From assembly GCA_026261815.1 (NCBI GenBank), contig JAMPIT010000481.1, forward strand, positions 2,046,001 to 2,110,000: a DNA stretch of 64,000 bases, read 5' to 3'. The stretch comes from Monarcha castaneiventris obscurior (taxonomy: Eukaryota; Chordata; Aves; Passeriformes; Monarchidae). Shown here in pieces: positions 1 through 11,823 of this stretch. Made by a program: the position numbers and the translations under genes. Position 1 is the stretch's first letter. Every line of letters starts with the position of its first letter. The notes under the pieces were generated by a model. The model saw only the letters and a list, made by a program, of their open reading frames with translations. It had not been told where the DNA came from and did not search any database.

Positions 1-1353
1 CTTTTCACAGGGGCATAAACACTCCATCACACCGTGCTGCACATTTGTAAATGTAATTCCCACTCAATCAGCATGTTAATTCCAGCATGATTCATCCTTT
101 CCACCCAAATAAGTTTATGCTGACAGGTTTGTCAGGTACAGAAATACAAAGAATGACTGAATGTGTGGTTCCTCCTCACTCCATACAACCAGATGGACCA
201 ACAGGTGAGCAGACAACAGCCTGGGGCCAGAGAAAGGCTTGCAAATACCCCTGCAGTAAGCAGAATGATAACAGCTTATCGCCTTCATTTTTCCATAAAT
301 TTTAATGTACACACATGGTTTTAATAGGATTTTTTTAAGAACCTATGGCAAATCATGAAACCTGGTATTTCTGCCATGACCAGCCCCTGAAATGTTGTCA
401 GCTCTACCCAGGAGACAGAGGTGTTACACAAATCGTCCCCAGTTCAGTGACAGAATCTCTGCCAACTTCAGGGATGCACAATCCAGCCTGTGACTGTAAG
501 TCTTGTGAAATTCCCTTAGCTTTTTGAGGGGCTCCAGCCTCAGGAAAGATGTGACATCATTTCATTGCTCATTAAAAGCAAAGTGGATTTTACTATTTCT
601 CCCTGTCAAGAAAACTTGAAAAAGTCATCTCTGAAAGCTCTGAAACTGAGATACAAATATAAACAACCTTAAAGGTGTCAGATCCCTTCTCATCACTCTC
701 AGGTTTGGAGGTCTGATGCCTGTTTTCCATCAGCAATACTATGACACATTTTTTTCCCATGCAAAACTGCCTCAAAGTCATAACTCCACTATTTACCTAC
801 TTCAGTATTTACCTACTCCACACGGGGGTTGTGAGAACGACTGCAAACGTTTCCACAGTATTTTGAATATGTAAAGTACTATATGTTTTAAATATTATTC
901 TCATTTGCATATGAGTACACAAACAAGCTGTATCCTGGATCTCAATTGAAACAAGGAAAATGAAAACCCAACCCTGTAACTGAAGGAAGCCCCACTAACA
1001 ACAGGAATGTTAATCCAAAAGCTGCATCGTGCTTCAAATGGTCAAGTAAATTCTTCAGAAAGAGTAGATATGACTACCTTCATATTCTACCTAATTATTT
1101 AAATGAATCCTTAAGTTTTTTCTGTAAGTGCAGGGAATCTGCCACTCCAGCAATCCCAAACGTCACCCCTGAACACTTGTGCTCACACACAAACGCAGCA
1201 GAACTCTGCCATTTATCACTGAAAACACAACAATGATTTGAAGATCAAGGGCTTGCATCTAGCACATCAGTCACAGGAAAATATTGTAGAAAAACCTTTT
1301 AAAATGCAGAAATTGTTCTTCTGGGTGACATTCTTCCTTCTTTAAATCATTAG
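1..1353. other. Unique non-coding DNA, no gene seen
   Basis: AT-leaning unique sequence. The only open frames are four short ones (60-72 codons) at 87-781, on both strands and mutually overlapping, with no domain or signal I recognise. No repeat family recognised. Confidence 0.6.
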
Positions 1354-1580
1354 GAATGGTTTAAAATGGGCTGCACTTTATTGGCTGCTGCTATTGCTAT
1401 TCCATCGAGTGGTATCAGAAGCTGTTTAACCCTGTCACCCTGGAGGAGGATGAGGTAAGTTCTGCTCTCAGAGCAAATGAAAGGCAAACACCAGAGGTTA
1501 GAGGACATTCATACACAGACAAAAGGCCCTACCTCTGCTTTGGATGTCTGCTTTCTGAGGAACCACCTGTAGGCGCCTAA
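1354..1580 (+). other. Candidate exon (unidentified)
   Basis: A pyrimidine-rich tract ends in TAG at 1351-1353 and a consensus donor GTAAGT sits at 1455-1460, which together would bound a 101-bp exon. In that interval the frame starting at 1354 is open throughout. A second frame is open from 1365 to a stop at 1578-1580, reading through the donor; its middle part, YSIEWYQKLFNPVTLEEDE, looks protein-like. The two frames cannot both be coding, and neither resembles a family I can name. There is no ATG in the second frame. It could be a non-coding RNA exon or chance. The splice signals are seen directly; exon status is inference. Confidence 0.15.
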
Positions 1581-3836
1581 AGCTAAAAGGTTTTCCAAAT
1601 CCTGGTATATGAATATACATGTACACTGAAGGAAGAATCCTTGAGAGGTCTGTAATGAAATCACAATTTTTTAAACTATTTTTTTGGTTTTTCTAATCAG
1701 AAGTACAAAGAAAGGCCAGAGATGAACTAGAACCCTGTCTGTAAACTTTACACCTGAGTTGCCCTATGTATATGGGCATTTTGCCCTACATATGGCCATT
1801 TATGGGTGGACTTTATCTGGAGCCCCGTTTTGGGCCTTATCTTGAATTATTCAAGACAGAAGCACTGTATAAATCTGAGTTTAATAAAGCCAGGGGGTTC
1901 TCTCTGCCATGACATCATTACTATCAGAGGGGGGGCTTGACTGGAATACAAAGATGGAGAAATGCCCGCAAGAATAACAGTAATTATTATAAAAGGTCTT
2001 AAATTCAACTGCAGGAGTGCTTGTGGCAAGTAGCTGTAGCTGCACAAAATGAAATGTGCTGCCTTAAGCTGCAGCCCCTCCGAGTGCAGGATCTGACTTC
2101 AAAGGAGCAGAGCAAAGGCAGAAGGATGCATGGAGAAGGGGAACTGGGCTGGGGGCAATTCCCAGTGCTGCTGAGCTGCCTGGTCCAGCCTGCAAAACTT
2201 GGGAAGACAAATTACCTCCTCAAAGGGTTCTGTTTTATCTGGTTATGTCAGTATGTTCTCATTTGTGTTTCACCCCTCTTCCTTCCCGAAGCGAGGGAGA
2301 GAAGCCACAGCTCCGTGTGGAGCTCTCACTTCTACTGGCCTCTGCTCATGGGAAGTGAATGTAGGAAAATAAAATCTGCCACAGTTCACCCTGAAGCTGC
2401 AAAATCTTTCAGGCTACCAGAGAGCCAGTTTGGCACCTCCCTTTGCAGTGGTCCCATAATGCCCAAACTCATTCACCCAACACAGCTCCCTGGGATTCCC
2501 AGGGACACACTCAGGATATGTTCTGCCTCAGGTAGATCTCCAAACACCCTTTGTCACAGCTGTGGATGCTCTCTCCAGGCTGCATGGGGATTTCTGTGCA
2601 CTAAACCCAATGCCACATTCCTCCTTGGTGCCGAGCAGGAGAAAAACAGAAGGGAGAAAGGAAACACTTATTCCAAGGAGCTACTTACAAAATAACCATG
2701 GAACTATGTGCTGGGGAGAAAAAACTGTCACCTGCACCGATCCCCTGAAGCTTCATCCTGCTGGAGGAGGACAGGAAAAGAAAAGAGCACAAGTAGGATG
2801 TTCAGGAAGAAGCAAAACTGCAGGACTACACCTGTAGTATCACCTGAGCTGTCTCCCAAAAATAACCAAAAGTCCCCTTTGGAGAGAATGAATAGAAGTG
2901 TCTCCATTTGAAGCAATCCAAATATTGCATCCACATGTCCAGAAAAATCCCATGTATGAAAGAAGTTTATCTTTAACCCTGGTGCTACCCATGAGCTGCC
3001 TCTGGTTGTGATAAAAATTCAAATCCACACCTACAGGAAAGCAGGGAAGACAGATTTTGTGTTTGACCTCAACACAGTCACCCACAAGCTAATACTTCTA
3101 CTTTACGAACCTAACTGCACTTCAACTGCAAAAGAGAAAGATGGAATAATTAAATTTAATTCAGGAATCCAGAACGAGGAACAGAGGGATAAATCTTAAT
3201 AGGAACATGGGATTAATATCTTAGCATAAATAATAGTCTCAGGAACCGCGTTTTGATGATTCAACAGTTCTGCTATAAATAATTCACATCAATAAAAGAG
3301 AGATAACATCAAATTCAGTTGGAACATTGGTTAATCTGAGCATAAAGTGAAGGACTTCACTCAAACTAAAGGACAGCTATAAGTAACTGCTCTGCTGTAT
3401 GGGAATCAGCACTGAGTATTTTCTGCACATTCACATGCGTTACAAATTGCTTTCCAAGGTTACAAAAGAGTGTCTAAGGGGTGAAGAAGGATAAAAAAAC
3501 CTTACAGTGGACACAGCTTAAATGCCTACACTGTGCAACAGAAAATGAGTGCAGAACAAACAAGTCTGCTGGGTGATCCTCTGTGTTCAACGTGAAAAAT
3601 ACTTTGTCATTTCTAATTTAGAAAAATATCTGCATTCATCTGCATAGTGCAGTGACAAGGAGGGTATCATAAACCAAGCCCAGATATCAGGACTTTCTGG
3701 TTGCTCACTTCAGTCTGACTTCACAGTTTCCGCCTTGACAGCACAGAGAATGGGCCACCCACACTAACAAAACCCCCGGTTCTGAAAAGAATAAAAATAT
3801 ACATTAAATAAGCCATGGAGCAAGAAAATCCAAGCT
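1581..3836. other. Non-coding DNA with an unconvincing long ORF
   Basis: Mixed-composition unique sequence. The longest open frame in the window (2021-2695, plus, 224 codons) lies here. It opens with TTG, is rich in Cys, Ser, Pro and Trp, and is overlapped by open frames in other phases and on the other strand. It shows no domain, signal peptide or splice context and is treated as chance. Confidence 0.5.
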
Positions 3837-3854
3837 GGGGGGGGGGGGGGGGGG
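3837..3854 (+). repeat. Poly-G homopolymer (18 G)
   Basis: Uninterrupted run of 18 G followed by TGGTGAGG. Long G runs are rare in vertebrate genomes and can form intramolecular G-quadruplexes on the plus strand. The exact length is prone to sequencing and assembly error. Confidence 0.9.
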
Positions 3855-4058
3855 TGGTGAGGCACAAAGGGATAAATAAATGATCTGTCCAGTCTCATAG
3901 AGAGCATTGGGGTAGGGCTTGGTATCACAGCCAGGTTTCCCAAGTGCCAGGATATAACACAGACTGCAGAGCAACCTTCTCCCTGTCCCCGGGCTGGAAT
4001 GTGATCAGCAACGGGATCAATATTAATAATGTATTTGAAAGGCTTATTATTTTTCAAT

Positions 4059-4300
4059 GGTGCTCTTCACCCCAGGGAGGTTTCCAAAGCACTTTAACAA
4101 TTATTTATATATGAGAGTCGGTTTTCCCAAAGAAATGCAGCCATCCCTGTGATCCAAAGTGGCAGCTGTGCTGCAGTGCAAAGCAGGAGTAAAACTGGCT
4201 GGGGCCAGAAACTCAGGGAAGGGACTGCACTGAGTAGGAACTGCGGGAAGTATTTAGGTAACAGACTGCAAGATTTAATTACACAAGTTGGAAGCTGGCC
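4059..4300 (+). repeat. Ancient amniote interspersed repeat, copy B
   Basis: It begins with a form of the CTTTCATCCC...GGATCCCAAAGCRCTTTACAA motif (here CTTCACCCCAGGGAGG, then CCAAAGCACTTTAACAA). It continues with AATGCAGCC, a CAGCTGTGCTGCAGTGCA block, AGGAACTGCGGGAAG, TTTAGGTAA, and AATTACACAAGTTGG ahead of GGCCAGCAGG. The same blocks occur in the same order at 22780-23030, so two diverged copies of one family lie in the window. I recognise the motif string as an old dispersed amniote repeat but cannot give its library name with confidence. The ends are approximate. Plus denotes the orientation shared with the other copy. Confidence 0.6.
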
Positions 4301-7300
4301 AGCAGGCACGAACAAATGTTTTCAGTGTTGTGTTTAAATATTTTAATTTGCTTTTTTTATAGATGTTACTGCTAAAATAATAAAAAATGGAAAAGGGTAC
4401 TTGTTAGACAGAGCATTCCCAGTAAATGAAAAAAGTTGGTATTTTTATCCCCCAAAACTCTGTAAAATATATAAAAAGTTCAACTCCTATTGAGATTTCC
4501 TTGAAAAGAGGCACAGAGGCTTTGCTGTAAAACACAAAACACCATCATTGGAAAAACAGGCACCACCATCACTGTCAGCAGCGATTAGAAAGATTTAACT
4601 TTTCTTTCTTTAACCATAATAAAACCTTCCTTAGGTCAAGGTTGCCTTGATTTCAGCAGACCATGGCTCAGACCCTGCGCCCTTACTTCAGTCAGTAACT
4701 TACAAATCCTTTTTTTTGGTCATCCAACTCTTTCCAATTCCTTTTTCCTTAACGAGCTGACACTCAGTATGTCAGATTACAACCCCTCTGTCTGCCCCAC
4801 CTGTGTCCCTTCATACACGTGGAAGCAGAGCCAAGGTCACCAAGACATCTGAGATCTTAATTAGCACCGCAGGGCCCTCGGAGCTGACCAGCCGAGGTTC
4901 TGCTGTTCATCACAGCCCTGAAATTACCTTTCATCTCCCAGGCTTATGAAGATCTGAAACCCTGGATGTGGGCAGCTCTGTGACAGACCATGCATCAAAG
5001 GCATGCTGCCATGAGAGCCAGCACCAGCAGAACACCACCATGTATCACCTTGGAAATCCCTGCTCAAAGCTGGATATTGCTCCTCCTGGAGTAAAGGCTG
5101 TTGTTTCCTGACAGTGCTGGGATGGATTAGCTTGGAGAGAGAGCTTTAGCCTTCTGTGGATTGGTGTTAGGGCAATTAGAGATGATAGTGGAGATGCCTC
5201 TAAGTCCTATCTGCATGGAGAACAGAAATATGCAATATTTGGTACATTATGTCTCAGTGACAGATGAGGCTGGGATCAAACAATGCTAAGCATGCACAGA
5301 GCCCTTCCTACTGAGTATGGGTCAATAACTTATAATTATGCACAAATAACTTGTGTCAGGGGTGATTGATAGCACTCCAACCCACCCACAAAACGCTTCA
5401 CGCTTGTGCCAGATCACATCCCATAAATGACTTAAGCAATTTGTTTGCTTTCAATTTTTCATCTCACACTCAGCATCACCTTGACATCTGTCTGTCACTT
5501 CAGACTCAAAGAACTTCTTTAAGGAAAGCCTTTGTGTGGTGAACTTCATTAGACATCAATGGAATCGTAGCTCTTTAGTGTTTTGAATGCTTTGAACATC
5601 TTGGGAACGGGCTTGCAAGAATGTGGATGTGCCAGGGCAGCAGTCAGGATACAATTTTAACCATGCATGCCACGGGATAATTTAGTTTTGCTTGATACTG
5701 CACTGTGCTACAATATTTTATTTGCTTAAGAAAATGTGAAGACAATACCTAAACTTACAGGAACACATTACCTACTGACAAAACCTAGCTTTTCAAGGAG
5801 TTGGGGTATTTTTTTTACTTTTGCTTTTTAAAAAATCTTTTCCCACAATTTATTTCATTATGGCCCATTCTGTTTCTCTGCTCAGTGCTCAGGCTGTAAA
5901 AGACTTTGATTACCATAAAAAAGTTATTTTAGAAATCAGAAATAACAACCTTCTTGTGTGAGAAGCAACATGAAACATGTTGTGGCTGGTTCCTCAGCAA
6001 CAGTACACGTCACATTTTCCATGGATTTGGTGCCCAAATAATACATGCCTGTAATATCCCCAAGTTAGCAGTCCTTTCAGACAAATCTGCTGTTTTAAAT
6101 ACAAATGGAGAGAATTTCTTTCCAAGATCCCAATTTTCAGGGTCTGTCACAGCTGAATGTCCTCTTGTGACATATCCCATCTCTCCTGCTTGACGCATGA
6201 GAGAGACACCTCTGCCAGAGGCACTGCCCTCACGGTTTCATGATTCCATGCTCAGCCAGGCTGGTCAGAAGGACAAGCCTGGATTTAGGTGAGGTCAGCA
6301 GCACATGGAAGGTCTGGTCAACAAGACTTCCTGGGTTTCTTCCCCTCCCACCTCCCCCTTGGAAAAAAGCCTGTGGAAATGAGAAGTGAAGGATGGCAGA
6401 GGAACAGAGGAGGGGAAGCAGCAAGACCAGAGAGCACCCACCTCCTCCCTCCTGAGTGCTTCTTGTCTCTGCTGCCTGTCCTGCCTCCACCTACCCCAAT
6501 CCTGCCCCAAAAGACCCAAGAGATGATGAGACACGTCTGTTCCAGCTCCTCCTCCAGTCACAGGCATTATTCCTGGATGTCCTGCTCTCCCTGGTGCCAC
6601 CCCCTGCCCTGCTGAGGCACCCAGTCGTCAATGCAGGAGTGGCCAGAGGTGGGGCTGGGCAGGAACCACAGCCAGGGCACCCCAGGGCCCCCAAGCCTTG
6701 GCCCCATTTCAGCTCAGGGCTGTTCCAGCCCTGCTGCAAAAACACTGCTGGGGCCACCTCCCATCTCCCTTGGAGTGGTTGTTTACGTCTCCTAATTCAG
6801 ACATGAACTATGAAATATTAAGATGATATTAGGGAGAATACAGAAAAGTCTCTGAAAATAGACCAGTCCTGTAGCCACAGCTTTCACTGTTCTTCATACA
6901 TTAATCAATAGTTCATATTTAATTAATTAGCACCAAGTTCACTTGGTGATGAAAGTAGAATTTCCATGAATAGGAAAATAAATTAATGTGAAAATCCAGC
7001 GACCAGGCTGTTCTAAAGACTCTCTCCCACTGACTTACATGTGATAATAGATGTCCCTTCTTTATATTATTAGGCTTTTTGAGCTTTTTTTAATTTTATT
7101 TTTTTAGAGGGAAAAAAAAAGACAGCTCTTTTTTTTCCCCCCACTAGCTAGGCAAGAAATAGCTTAAGCTCTTATTGCAGCAAAGGCACCTGTCTGGTTT
7201 AGTTAGATGGTATCAGCAATCTGTGGATCAGCACTGACTGAGGAGCACACTTAGGATGCATCATAACTGCTCCAGACAGCACTTGAGTCTAAAAGTACAG

Positions 7301-7379
7301 AACATTTACCAATTAGAGAACCAACCCAAAGCATTTATTTCCAACCAGAAATTTAATAAATGCTCATATACTATGGAGT
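4301..7379. other. Non-coding DNA with a GC-rich patch
   Basis: From about 4340 to 5950 there is no open frame over 60 codons on either strand. A GC-rich patch at about 6290-6780 carries overlapping Pro/Ser/Cys-rich frames on both strands, as GC-rich non-coding DNA does. An A/T homopolymer-rich stretch lies at 7080-7140. No repeat family was recognised. Confidence 0.5.
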
Positions 7380-7640
7380 AAACACCTCTACTGCTGCCGA
7401 GCAAAGTATGTTTAATATTCAGAATCTATCTGCAACATTATCGTGTTCTCTTCATTAGAGCATCAGTTTTGTTAATTAGCATTTGCTCATGTGAGTAGTC
7501 CCCTTAACTTTAATTGATCCATTTTCATGAATACGCGGAACATAATTTTATAGTTAAAGAATTCAGTTCCTAGTGAATGCAACAGCCGCTGTTCTCAAAG
7601 TTTAATTCTTAGCATAATAAGGAAATAAAAATGAGTACAA
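7380..7640. promoter_or_regulatory. Possible conserved regulatory element
   Basis: Unique AT-rich DNA with a dense set of homeodomain- and POU-type words: TTAATTAGCATTTGC near 7470, TTTAATTGATCC near 7510 and GTTTAATTC near 7600. There is no low-complexity run and no open frame. This texture is typical of conserved vertebrate enhancers in gene deserts. No promoter signal is present. It is a guess from composition, untested by alignment. Confidence 0.2.
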
Positions 7641-10142
7641 CACTTTTCATCAGATAGAAGAGAAATGTGTGTAAGGCAACAGTGGAAACAAGAATGAGTC
7701 CAAGATACCTGGCTATCAAATCCATTTTCCTTGCTCCCTGACCACTGAAAAGAAATGCTGGTAAGAAACACAAAATACTTGGCTGGAGATAAAGCTGTAT
7801 CTATTATAATGGCAACGCCTTCACCAGCACTGCTTGTGTTTTCTCAAAAGCCAAGAAGCATCTGCCCTTCAAATGTTTGGAGTTAACAGACCACAAGATG
7901 ATCTGCTGAGAGCTGAGGTTTTAGAAGAAAGAGAAACAGCACAAGCCCCATCTGTTTCCCAAAGATTTGTTCTCAAGCTCTCACTTCTCATATATGCTCT
8001 GTGCTTACAGCTGAACCTTCTTGTTTATACTCCTTTTTATTCTTCAAACTAAAGGCTTCAAAATGGATTAAGGATTTTTTTAAAGTATCCTTAACAGTAG
8101 AATGGTTCAAGAAGACTCTTGTAGCTGAAATTTGGAAGCTTTCTTTAGGATGGTAATGGAAGATGGAAGCAGTGTTTTTTTTTCAGAACTCCTTATCACA
8201 TTTCAAGAATATCAGATTACAGATGTAAACAGAGATAAGAGTGTGGGTCACAGTGAACTCCTCCAGGCTGACAGAGTGTGTGTGGGCACTGTATTGCCTC
8301 CATTTGTACAAACTCTTCACAGCCCTGCCAGGAAGTTGTTCCCATTTCACCATGGGCTTTGTGTCTTTAATTTTATCCTTAATCCAGAGTTTGAGGACAC
8401 AGAGCATGAAATCACCAATAAATCTTTAAGTTTATAAACTAAAAAGGAGTTGCTCTAAGTAATTCAGAGAGAATTAATATGTTTCAGGAAGCAAGTCAAT
8501 TTAGTGGGCTAATTGCTGTGTATATTTTTTTAGAGGCCACCTTTGAAACGGTGCCTGCAATCACCAGGTGCCTTTAGAGCTTTTTCATGTGACTGATTAG
8601 AGCCACAAATCTAATGGGGTGCACAACCACGAATGAGAAATGCTGCTCTTTCAGATGAACTGTTTACTCTGTGACCTTGCCATTCCTCAATTTTCATATA
8701 TAAGTTAACATTCTTTTAACAATGTTCAGCAAATGTCGAAAGAGACAGAGCTGAAGTTATGTGAAATTGAAAAATAGAGGCCTCTTCAGCCAGCACCTGC
8801 ACCTAATCTGGATAACCCAATAAAATATCAGCCCTTTTTTCCAGAAAGGCATTTGTTTCCCGAGAGACTGACATCAGCTTTGGTGAGACAGCTGACCCAA
8901 CAGCTGAAACAGCACAAAGATTATGGTCGGCATGTGAAACCCTTTTCAAACACATCAGGATTTTGATGCTTTAAAACTATTCCAAATCCCTATGAAGAGA
9001 AGAAAAGGAGAAAGCAATCTAAAGTCTCTTTGAAGATTCACTACAAAGTTATTTCCTTTAGTTTGGTAAAGAGGTAACTAGCAGACCAAACCAGAAAAAC
9101 AGTTCCTTTCATGTGACACAGATGGATGACCTACCAATTCTGTCACAGACCACATTATGCTTTGATATATTAACTGTAACATAATATTTATCAGCTAGTG
9201 CTACAAATTGCTTTGAAGATGAAAAGCTCCACAAACCAGGTTTGGGTGGTTTTGAACACTATTTAAAATATGTGTTTTGAAAACATTATTTTCTCCAATG
9301 AATTCTATTAAAAATAGCCTGGCAGGGTGGCATGGGAGTTTTGGGGGTGGAGGTGTAGGGATGGAATTATATGCAACTAGAAGATGTAACCTGCACGTGT
9401 TCCACCACCTCTTTACCTGGCAAGGTCCCACTGACCACCCTGTGGAGAAAAACCCTGTGGATGGGCCCTGCTCCATCACATGGGAGGTGCAGCATCCCTT
9501 TGTAGTTTGCAGGTTCTCAACCTGCAGCACAGGGAAGTTGGAAAACAGAACCCTTGGGTTTGCTCACCCATCTCAGCAGCTGCTTCATGTGCAAGACACA
9601 ATTAGGATTATTGTTTATTACAACATTTATCATAGGTTATGAAATAACATCCCATTCCTTGCCCTTCAGGACCCGAACATTTCAATTACCAAATTCTTTT
9701 ACCACAGAACACTGGTAAGGCACAAAGCATTCACTGAGAGAGAAAAAATAGCAAAACACAGGAAATTATTTATATAGCCAATAAAGGGAATCAATTAATT
9801 CAATGAGACAGAAGATGGTAAATTACCGTGTGAGTTGATGTAGGCAATGGTTATTATCAAGAGCCTGTTGAGTAACTGCCTTTGCTCCTGCTAGAGGAGG
9901 ATGTCACAGGATGTGCTCTATGTAATTCAGACACTTTGCAGTCTGCATCATAAACATATTGATTACGTCAGTTAGGGGTCAGGTAGACAGACAATAAATC
10001 ATTGTTCATCCGGCATATTTAGTCCATTGCTTTTGACAACTCCATGAAAGGTTTCCAAATCTCACTTGCAGTAATTTTACCTGGGTATGTACTGCAGGTA
10101 CTTCAGTTTTTTGGACACCAATATTCATTCTTGCTGATTTAT
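7641..10142. other. Non-coding DNA, no gene seen
   Basis: Unique sequence with short overlapping open frames, the longest 121 codons at 9277-9642 (plus), mirrored by a 109-codon frame on the minus strand. No domain, repeat family or RNA gene recognised. Confidence 0.5.
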
Positions 10143-10175
10143 CTTTTCTTTTCTTTTTTTTTTTTTTTTTTTTTT
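10143..10175 (+). repeat. Poly-T tract
   Basis: A T-rich tract with scattered C ends in 22 consecutive T (10154-10175). It may be the reverse-strand tail of an old retroposon, but no recognisable element body adjoins it. Confidence 0.85.
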
Positions 10176-10311
10176 GCTTCATTATCAGCAGAGCCAGACT
10201 TGATGGTGTCACTGATGGGGAGGGGGAAGAAGAGGGGAGTGCAGATGTTGCAATCAACTTTATGCTGATAGAGATTTCCTTATCAGGAAGTCTGAGAGAC
10301 TGCTTTGGTAG

Positions 10312-10530
10312 GTAGCAAAGTGGGTGACCAAAGACAGTGTGAAATTTGGATTACAACTGAACACACAAAAGGAACTGGCTGCTGCAGTAGGAAAAGCAGA
10401 ATTACAGCGAGCTGAAGAGCAGGAGAGAGAAAAGTTGAGCTTGCAAAAGTGGTTCTCCCGCCGGAATACTAAAGACAGATCTGGTGGCAATGTGAAGACC
10501 TCCAGGAATATTCAGCCCTTACAGAACTGA
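10312..10530 (+). other. Candidate terminal coding exon (unidentified)
   Basis: An open frame of 72 codons runs from just after a TAG (10309-10311, which could itself be a splice acceptor AG) to a TGA at 10528-10530. The product is charged and low in Cys, unlike the other chance frames: a helix-prone Lys/Glu/Gln-rich centre (ELAAAVGKAELQRAEEQERE) is followed by KLSLQKWFSRRN and a basic tail ending NIQPLQN. It would fit the C-terminal exon of a coiled-coil protein, but I do not recognise the family. The upstream pyrimidine tract is weak and the only early start codons are GTG, so it is not a stand-alone gene. A minus-strand frame of 76 codons overlaps it. Coding status is inference from composition. 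Confidence 0.22.
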
Positions 10531-11019
10531 GCTTTGCATTGCTGTTTTCTTCCCAATCACAGGAGAGGTGTATTGTTTTGGTGAAAGGATGACACATGTT
10601 CCCTATCTGTAATGCCCAAGCATGAAAGCCATTCAGAAAAAGAAAAGCCACCAGTGACTGCAGAGGAACCCAGCGAGCCATCTGGAGCTCAGTTTAGGCT
10701 GGGCTCTCCTAAAAATACAAAGGTAGTTTGTCTGTCTACTGTTATAAAGAACAGTTAGTAAACTCCTCCCTGCAATTATTTTTAAACAAAATCCAAAGGA
10801 GAATTTTTCTCCTTCTCAGTGGAAGATTTGGTTCTGAAGGAAAGACATAGAAAGAAAGAAAAATGGGAATAAAAGCAAGGAAAAGGAGCAAAAACAGGTC
10901 AGCTCATACCTTTCCAGACCATTTCCTTGAGAAAAAAGATTTAATGCCCACATCTGATGGTTTCAGCATGATTATTTAGCATGATTATTAGTTAAAGGAG
11001 CTCACAGTGCTGGGCTGTA

Positions 11020-11130
11020 GCCACAGCCCTACCAGTGGGTACTGAATGACCTTGCACACACTTTTCTGCCTCAGTTTCTCCAAGTGTAAAATAACTGCAC
11101 CAATATTGACTTCCTGAAACGCTTCATTGC
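11020..11130 (+). repeat. MIR SINE fragment
   Basis: It contains the MIR core order: ATGACCTTGCACACAC, then CTGCCTCAGTTTCTCC, then AGTGTAAAATAACTGCACC and GCTTCATTGCCTC. These correspond to the MIR consensus words for tgtgaccttgggcaag, tgcctcagtttcctc and tgtaaaatggggat. It is well diverged, as expected for a repeat that predates the split of birds and mammals. Confidence 0.75.
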
Positions 11131-11741
11131 CTCAGCACCTACTCATGAAAAATACAATTACAAGAGCTGAGCATAATTATCAGCTTCTGAGCTGTCTCTG
11201 GAAGGTGGTAAAGGAATCAGCTGACTCAGTAATGGAAAGCCAGGTTTCCTCCTCAAGGTGTTAGAGGAAATTGTTACCTGAAAGACTTAGAACGTGACCT
11301 TCAAAAGAATTCAGCTCCCCAGAGTTCCAATTTCTGGCCCCTTTTTAGACAATAAGAAACAACACCATTTCCAGGCCAGCTTCTCCCACAATGGATCCCA
11401 ACATTTGCACAAAGGTTCTTCTTAAACTCCCCCAACTCTGCTTCACTGCTGGGAACGGGGACTCAGCTTCTCCTGAGAATCCCCCCATCCCTCGTGAGGA
11501 CCACGGAGCTGATTTCTGCATCTGAACCTGCATATTTCCACATGGAAAAAAGGCAGCATGCACCAAAATGCTCCACTCTTGCTCCAGAGAAAGGGCTGAC
11601 CACATGACAAATGAGCATGGAAATGGCTGTCCTCCTCCGGTGCCTGTTTTAATCCTGCAGGCCAACTCTGATCAGGGAAAGCTCTAACAAGAAAAATTAA
11701 TTCTCACAAAAAGACACAATGAAGACCTCGGGTCAAAAAAT
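11131..11741. other. Non-coding DNA, no gene seen
   Basis: A 106-codon minus-strand frame (11345-11665) is the only sizeable open frame. It has no recognisable domain. Nothing else seen. Confidence 0.45.
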
Positions 11742-11823
11742 GGTGGTTTGTGTTTGGTTTGGTTTTTTGTGGTTTTTTGGTTGTTGGTTTGGTTTTTTTT
11801 TTGTTGTTTTTTTTTTTTTTTTT
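11742..11823 (+). repeat. T/G-rich low-complexity tract ending in poly-T
   Basis: Irregular TTTGGTTT and GGTTTTTT units run into 17 consecutive T (11807-11823). Open frames crossing it read as Phe/Trp/Gly strings and are artefacts of composition. A reverse-complement-like tract (A-run then CCAAA units) lies at 14397-14428. Confidence 0.85.

Noticed and set aside
1770..1810. Imperfect inverted repeat around GGGCATTTTGCCC
   Set aside because: Only about five pairs hold before mismatches and bulges.
2021..2695. 224-codon plus-strand open frame
   Set aside because: Starts with TTG, has Cys/Ser/Trp/Pro-rich chance composition and no domain, and is overlapped by other-phase frames at 2562-2911.
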